A stretch of 64,000 nucleotides of DNA from Paenibacillus pabuli NBRC 13638 (GTDB lineage: Bacteria > Bacillota > Bacilli > Paenibacillales > Paenibacillaceae). The stretch lies in assembly GCF_001514495.1 (NCBI RefSeq), contig NZ_BCNM01000023.1, positions 62,001 through 126,000 of the forward strand. Direction: 5' to 3'. Positions 60,549 through 64,000 of the stretch are shown piece after piece (positions within the stretch are counted from its first letter, which is position 1; every line of letters begins with the position of its first letter). The position numbers and the translations under genes are program-made. Below the pieces are notes generated by a model that had not been told where the DNA came from, ran no database searches, and saw only the letters and a program-made list of their open reading frames with translations.

Positions 60549-63287
60549 GTGACTTTTAAATATAACAATTCATCACACTCTAAAAAAGTAGTTTCAGCCG
60601 TGCTTGCAGGCATGATGGCCCTTAGCGCCGGCGGAGCTGCCATGGCAGCAGAATCAACAGGAACGGGGCAAGGCCAGACTGCAACTGGAAGCAATACAGC
60701 TGCACCAACCGGTTTGTTCAGTGATATCAAGGTCGGATACTGGGCTGAGAAACATGTGTACAAACTGGCCTATCAAGGCATTCTTCTCGGTAACAACGGT
60801 CTGTTTCGTCCAGGAGACCCGGTAACGCAGCAGGAAGCTGTGACAATGGCGATCCGGTTTATGAACAAGGAGAACCAGTTGAACGACAGTACGGCTACGG
60901 CATTACCGACAAATATGGAAGTGGGAAACTATTTCAAGCCATATGTCGCTTTGGCGCTTCAACTGGGTCTGATTAATAAAACCGAAGAATCCACAGTAGA
61001 TGTGTCCAAAACGTCCTGGGGACAGAAACCGGCATCACGTGAATGGATTACCAAACTGTTAATCCGTTCGTTGAACAAAGATGCTGAAGCAAAGGCACAA
61101 AACAATCAATCTACTGGGTTTGCTGATAATGATAGCATCTCCGAAAGTGGCAAAGGTTATGTCAATCTGGCAGTTAGCCTGGATCTGGCCAAGGGTGTAG
61201 AAGACAACAAATTTAATCCAACCGGCTCTGTAACTCGTGCCCAACTCGCTACATTCTTTAGTCGTGGCGAAACGTTAACGGACACGAAGTATGCGAACAC
61301 ATCCACAGGTTATGTAACAGGATTAAAAGATGGGCAGATTACGCTTGTTGTGGACGGAAAAACTGTCAACTTCGCTGTAAACAGCAGTACGCCTTACTTT
61401 ACAAAAGATAGTGAATCCCGTGCATCATCTGCGGATGTGAAGCTGTATACAAAAGTTCAGGTTGTCGGTACTACCGGTACAGCTTCCTATGTAGAAGTGG
61501 TTGATGCTACACCGCAGGTGGAAAGCGTTGAAGGTACCTTTGCTCGTGCGTTATCAGGTAATAAAATTGGCTTGTTTGTAGGCGAGAACTATGAAACGTA
61601 CAGCTATGATGAGGCGACCGCATTTATCGATCAGAACGGAAACGCGATTAAACTGTCTGATATTACAACAGACAGCACCATTGAAGTACAGCGTGAGACG
61701 TTCTCGGCGGACAAAAAGACAGTCGTTATTCGTGTGAAGTCCGGTATTGTGAACAAAAGTGATAGTGGTGTCGTTGCTGAAGTAACGACTTCTGCCAAAA
61801 CGATTAAGCTTACCAATGCAGCCGGAACTACAGAGCAATACACCTATAATGATAATCTGATCATTCGCTACCAGGACCGAATCCTTTCTCTGGCTGAGCT
61901 CAAAGCGGGAAGTGCAGTGAAATATACGGTGAAAGACAGCATCCTGCAAACGATCGAATTGTCGCAAGGTGTGGAGCAGTCTTTACGCGGTACACTGGTG
62001 GAGATCGGTGGTAACCAATCCACACTGACGTTTAAACGTGAAGGTGGATCGCTGGAAGCGAAGCTGCTGGCAGAAAAGCCGGAAGTGATCATTAACGGAA
62101 TCCAGGATGCAACGCTAAGTGATCTGATTACAGACGCAACCAATGGAGATCAGGTCGAGCTTACGTTAAACTCTGAAGATCGCGTGACGCGCATTCAAGT
62201 GATTGGACGTCAGATGGAGCCGATGAACGGCGTATCCGTTGTATCTTACAATAGTAAAACTAAATTGCTGACGGTACTGGACAGCAACAAAAAACCGTTT
62301 GTGTTCACACTGGATGACAAAACGAAGCTGGACTATAACACAACGAAGCCTACACTTGCTGGATTGGAATCGTTATTGAATGACGGTCGCAAATTGGATC
62401 TGACGTATGTCGGAACACGTGCGCTATCCGTTAAAGTGATTTACAAGTACGAAGGCACAATCAGCAGTATTGATACAGCAGGTAGAAAAATCAGTTTGTT
62501 GTCCGGAAACCAGACGATTACAGTGCCTTACTCCACCGTTCCAACGATTGAGATTTACAATAAGTCAGGAGCAAGTCTAAGTGATCTGAAGATCGGTGAT
62601 AAAGTCACAGTTACACTGGGTTCAAACCAGGACTACGTTCAGAAAGTGGCGTTGAACACGATGGCACAATTTGAAGTTGTGTCTGTAGAAACCAATGGTC
62701 GTGTTCGTGTGAAATCGGATGCGCTGACAAGTCAGTTCTACTTCGATCAAGCGGTTCTGACGGGGGAAACTGGCCAGACGATTACGGCATCACAGATGAC
62801 AGCAGGCAATCTGATTAATGTTACATTTGAGGGAACTACGCCTAAAGCGGTTCAAGTGGTCAAACGTACGCTGGCAGAGGTTACATCTGTTGATGCTTCG
62901 TCAGTTACACTGAAGCTATTTAACGGTCAAAGCGAGACGGTTCCGGTTAGTGGTGCAGTAAAAGTGGTCAAATCGGGATCTACGTTAACCACGCTCACCA
63001 GTCTTACCGTAGGTGACCGTGTTGAGATGACGAAAGATACCGATAATTCCACCCGTTTCAGAGTGTTGACGGTCATGCGCAAACAGTTCTGGTCTTATGA
63101 TGGAGTTGGTAACCAGATTTTGGTTAAACGTGAGTCTACATCGGACACGAATTATCGTTTTGCACTGGGTACAGGCGCATTTGTTCACCAGGGTGACAAC
63201 ACTTTAAGCGTGCAATCTCTCAAAGATAATGATAATATTGTATTGTATCTCCTGAACAACGTTGTACTGGAGATCCAAAAACAGTAA
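60549..63287 (+). CDS. S-layer homology domain protein
   Basis: A 912-residue exported protein starting at GTG behind GAGAGGGG. Signal peptide 1-33 (ending AMAAE). SLH domains bind pyruvylated wall polymers: SLH-1 about 56-110 (LFSDIKVGYWAEKHVYKLAY), a weaker one near 145-180, and SLH-3 about 190-235 (KGYVNLAVSLDLAKGVED, VTRAQLATFF). The remaining 670 residues are beta-rich repeats with Thr/Ser/Val/Lys (TSTGYVTGLKDGQITLVVDG), possibly Ig-like; no enzyme motif is seen. It is probably a surface structural or sensory protein. Confidence 0.88.
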   Translation: MTFKYNNSSHSKKVVSAVLAGMMALSAGGAAMAAESTGTGQGQTATGSNTAAPTGLFSDIKVGYWAEKHVYKLAYQGILLGNNGLFRPGDPVTQQEAVTMAIRFMNKENQLNDSTATALPTNMEVGNYFKPYVALALQLGLINKTEESTVDVSKTSWGQKPASREWITKLLIRSLNKDAEAKAQNNQSTGFADNDSISESGKGYVNLAVSLDLAKGVEDNKFNPTGSVTRAQLATFFSRGETLTDTKYANTSTGYVTGLKDGQITLVVDGKTVNFAVNSSTPYFTKDSESRASSADVKLYTKVQVVGTTGTASYVEVVDATPQVESVEGTFARALSGNKIGLFVGENYETYSYDEATAFIDQNGNAIKLSDITTDSTIEVQRETFSADKKTVVIRVKSGIVNKSDSGVVAEVTTSAKTIKLTNAAGTTEQYTYNDNLIIRYQDRILSLAELKAGSAVKYTVKDSILQTIELSQGVEQSLRGTLVEIGGNQSTLTFKREGGSLEAKLLAEKPEVIINGIQDATLSDLITDATNGDQVELTLNSEDRVTRIQVIGRQMEPMNGVSVVSYNSKTKLLTVLDSNKKPFVFTLDDKTKLDYNTTKPTLAGLESLLNDGRKLDLTYVGTRALSVKVIYKYEGTISSIDTAGRKISLLSGNQTITVPYSTVPTIEIYNKSGASLSDLKIGDKVTVTLGSNQDYVQKVALNTMAQFEVVSVETNGRVRVKSDALTSQFYFDQAVLTGETGQTITASQMTAGNLINVTFEGTTPKAVQVVKRTLAEVTSVDASSVTLKLFNGQSETVPVSGAVKVVKSGSTLTTLTSLTVGDRVEMTKDTDNSTRFRVLTVMRKQFWSYDGVGNQILVKRESTSDTNYRFALGTGAFVHQGDNTLSVQSLKDNDNIVLYLLNNVVLEIQKQ

Positions 63288-63316
63288 TCGTTTCTTTTCG
63301 AGGATCAAAAGAATGA

Positions 63317-63360
63317 CCGTCTTGATGCGGGATCTTTCCCGTATCAGGACGTTTTTTTTG
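63317..63360 (+). terminator. Terminator after the SLH gene
   Basis: ACCGTCTTGATGCGGG pairs with CCCGTATCAGGACGTT (with G-U pairs) around ATCTTT, then eight T. Confidence 0.85.
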
Positions 63361-63450
63361 CAAGATTTTTGGGTTCTCCGCAAAGTACTCGAAAGAAGCT
63401 TCGAAGTAAGGCTCCACGGCGTGGAGTTATTTTGTGGGAGGTAGCTCTTC

Positions 63451-64000
63451 ATGAATGCAGCGACTGTTAGGCATATACTAGAGACGATGGAAGCGATGTT
63501 TCCTGATGCACATTGCGAATTAAATCACAGCAATGCGTTTGAATTGACGGTAGCCGTTCTCTTGTCTGCCCAGTGCACCGACGAAACGGTGAACAAGGTA
63601 ACCGCAGACTTGTTCCAAAAATACAAGAGCCCAGCCGATTATCTGGCGGTTCCTCTCGAGGAGTTGGAACAGGATATCCGGCGAATCGGTTTGTATCGAA
63701 ACAAGGCCAAGCATATTCAGAACATGTGCCGAATTTTAATAGAGCAATATGGCGGAGATGTACCACAGGAACATGATCAGCTTGTTACGCTTCCTGGTGT
63801 CGGACGGAAAACGGCAAATGTAGTCGTGTCGAATGCATTTGGAGTTCCGGCGATTGCGGTGGATACGCATGTTGAACGTGTATCCAAAAGGTTGGCACTG
63901 GCAGGTTGGGATGACTCCGTTCTTGAAGTCGAGAAAAAACTGATGAAGCGCGTACCCCGGGATGAGTGGACTTTAACTCATCACCGGTTCATATTTTTTG
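63451..64000 (+). CDS. nth: Endonuclease III (3' end outside window)
   Basis: A DNA glycosylase/AP lyase for oxidised pyrimidines. The first 183 residues are present: LSAQCTDETVNKVT, the helix-hairpin-helix LPGVGRKTANVV with catalytic K120, and IAVDTHVERVSKRL with D138, at the same residue numbers as E. coli Nth. The [4Fe-4S] loop lies beyond the window edge. GGGAGG precedes the ATG. In B. subtilis nth directly follows dnaD; here 47 kb intervene. Confidence 0.94.
   Translation, partial: MNAATVRHILETMEAMFPDAHCELNHSNAFELTVAVLLSAQCTDETVNKVTADLFQKYKSPADYLAVPLEELEQDIRRIGLYRNKAKHIQNMCRILIEQYGGDVPQEHDQLVTLPGVGRKTANVVVSNAFGVPAIAVDTHVERVSKRLALAGWDDSVLEVEKKLMKRVPRDEWTLTHHRFIFF

Noticed and set aside
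1..64000. CRISPR arrays, tRNA and rRNA genes, intact insertion sequences
   Set aside because: None seen: no regularly spaced repeats, no cloverleaf with TTCRA arm, no transposase gene. A systematic tool run could still find a weak one.

Overview
The window reads as chromosomal DNA of a Paenibacillus-type, low-to-mid GC, spore-forming Firmicute. Support comes from the gene order birA-panBCD-dinG ... tseB(ypmB)-like ... asnS-dnaD ... nth (the Bacillus-type neighbourhood), the S-layer homology protein, the GerMN lipoprotein, a relic resembling sporulation sigma-K, and Fur and T-box regulation of Firmicute style. No rRNA, tRNA or CRISPR array was seen.

Layout. 1-16200 is housekeeping: the end of birA, a structured leader plus panB-panC-panD, a TPR protein, dinG, rex-mtaD-tseB-like, a membrane protein overlapping an FtsH-like protease, hbd-ackA, and asnS-dnaD. 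16300-18900 holds an ECF sigma factor that appears to start at AUU, its putative anti-sigma partner and a protein with three repeated membrane modules. 19000-23900 is a redox or xenobiotic cluster: an HxlR regulator, a Gfo/Idh oxidoreductase, an LLM monooxygenase, a nitroreductase and a MarR regulator, with candidate operators for both regulators. 23900-31400 (minus strand) carries proB-proA-proC joined by short gaps and overlaps to mtnW-mtnX-mtnB behind a proline-type T-box, with mtnE just upstream. 31500-35700 holds two Fur-box genes (a siderophore-binding lipoprotein and an AraC regulator fused to the same kind of binding domain), mtnU and a small protein. 35800-39350 has a LysR regulator and a DeoR-nagA pair.

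39400-53300 is the accessory part: a broken M23 peptidase, a beta/gamma-crystallin-like protein, a secreted alkaline phosphatase, a stretch of gene relics (sigma-K-like, histidine-kinase-like, group II intron 3' end), an AraC regulator divergent from a chitosanase-phosphoesterase pair, a recombinase-like relic, a very AT-rich two-gene unit (P-loop ATPase plus membrane protein) and a truncated DUF255 fragment. 53300-64000 returns to normal composition: leuC-leuD behind a Fur box, a hypothetical gene, two tandem cell-wall amidases, a GerMN lipoprotein, an SLH protein and the start of nth.

How genes work together. Methionine-salvage genes (mtnE, mtnW, mtnX, mtnB, mtnU, plus mtaD) surround the proline operon, so proline-tRNA sensing may also set the level of mtnWXB. 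The LLM monooxygenase and nitroreductase probably form a two-component flavin system. The alkaline phosphatase and the chitosanase-phosphoesterase pair share a 32-base upstream element. The best candidate for an undescribed system is the AT-rich ATPase/membrane pair at 49587-52591.
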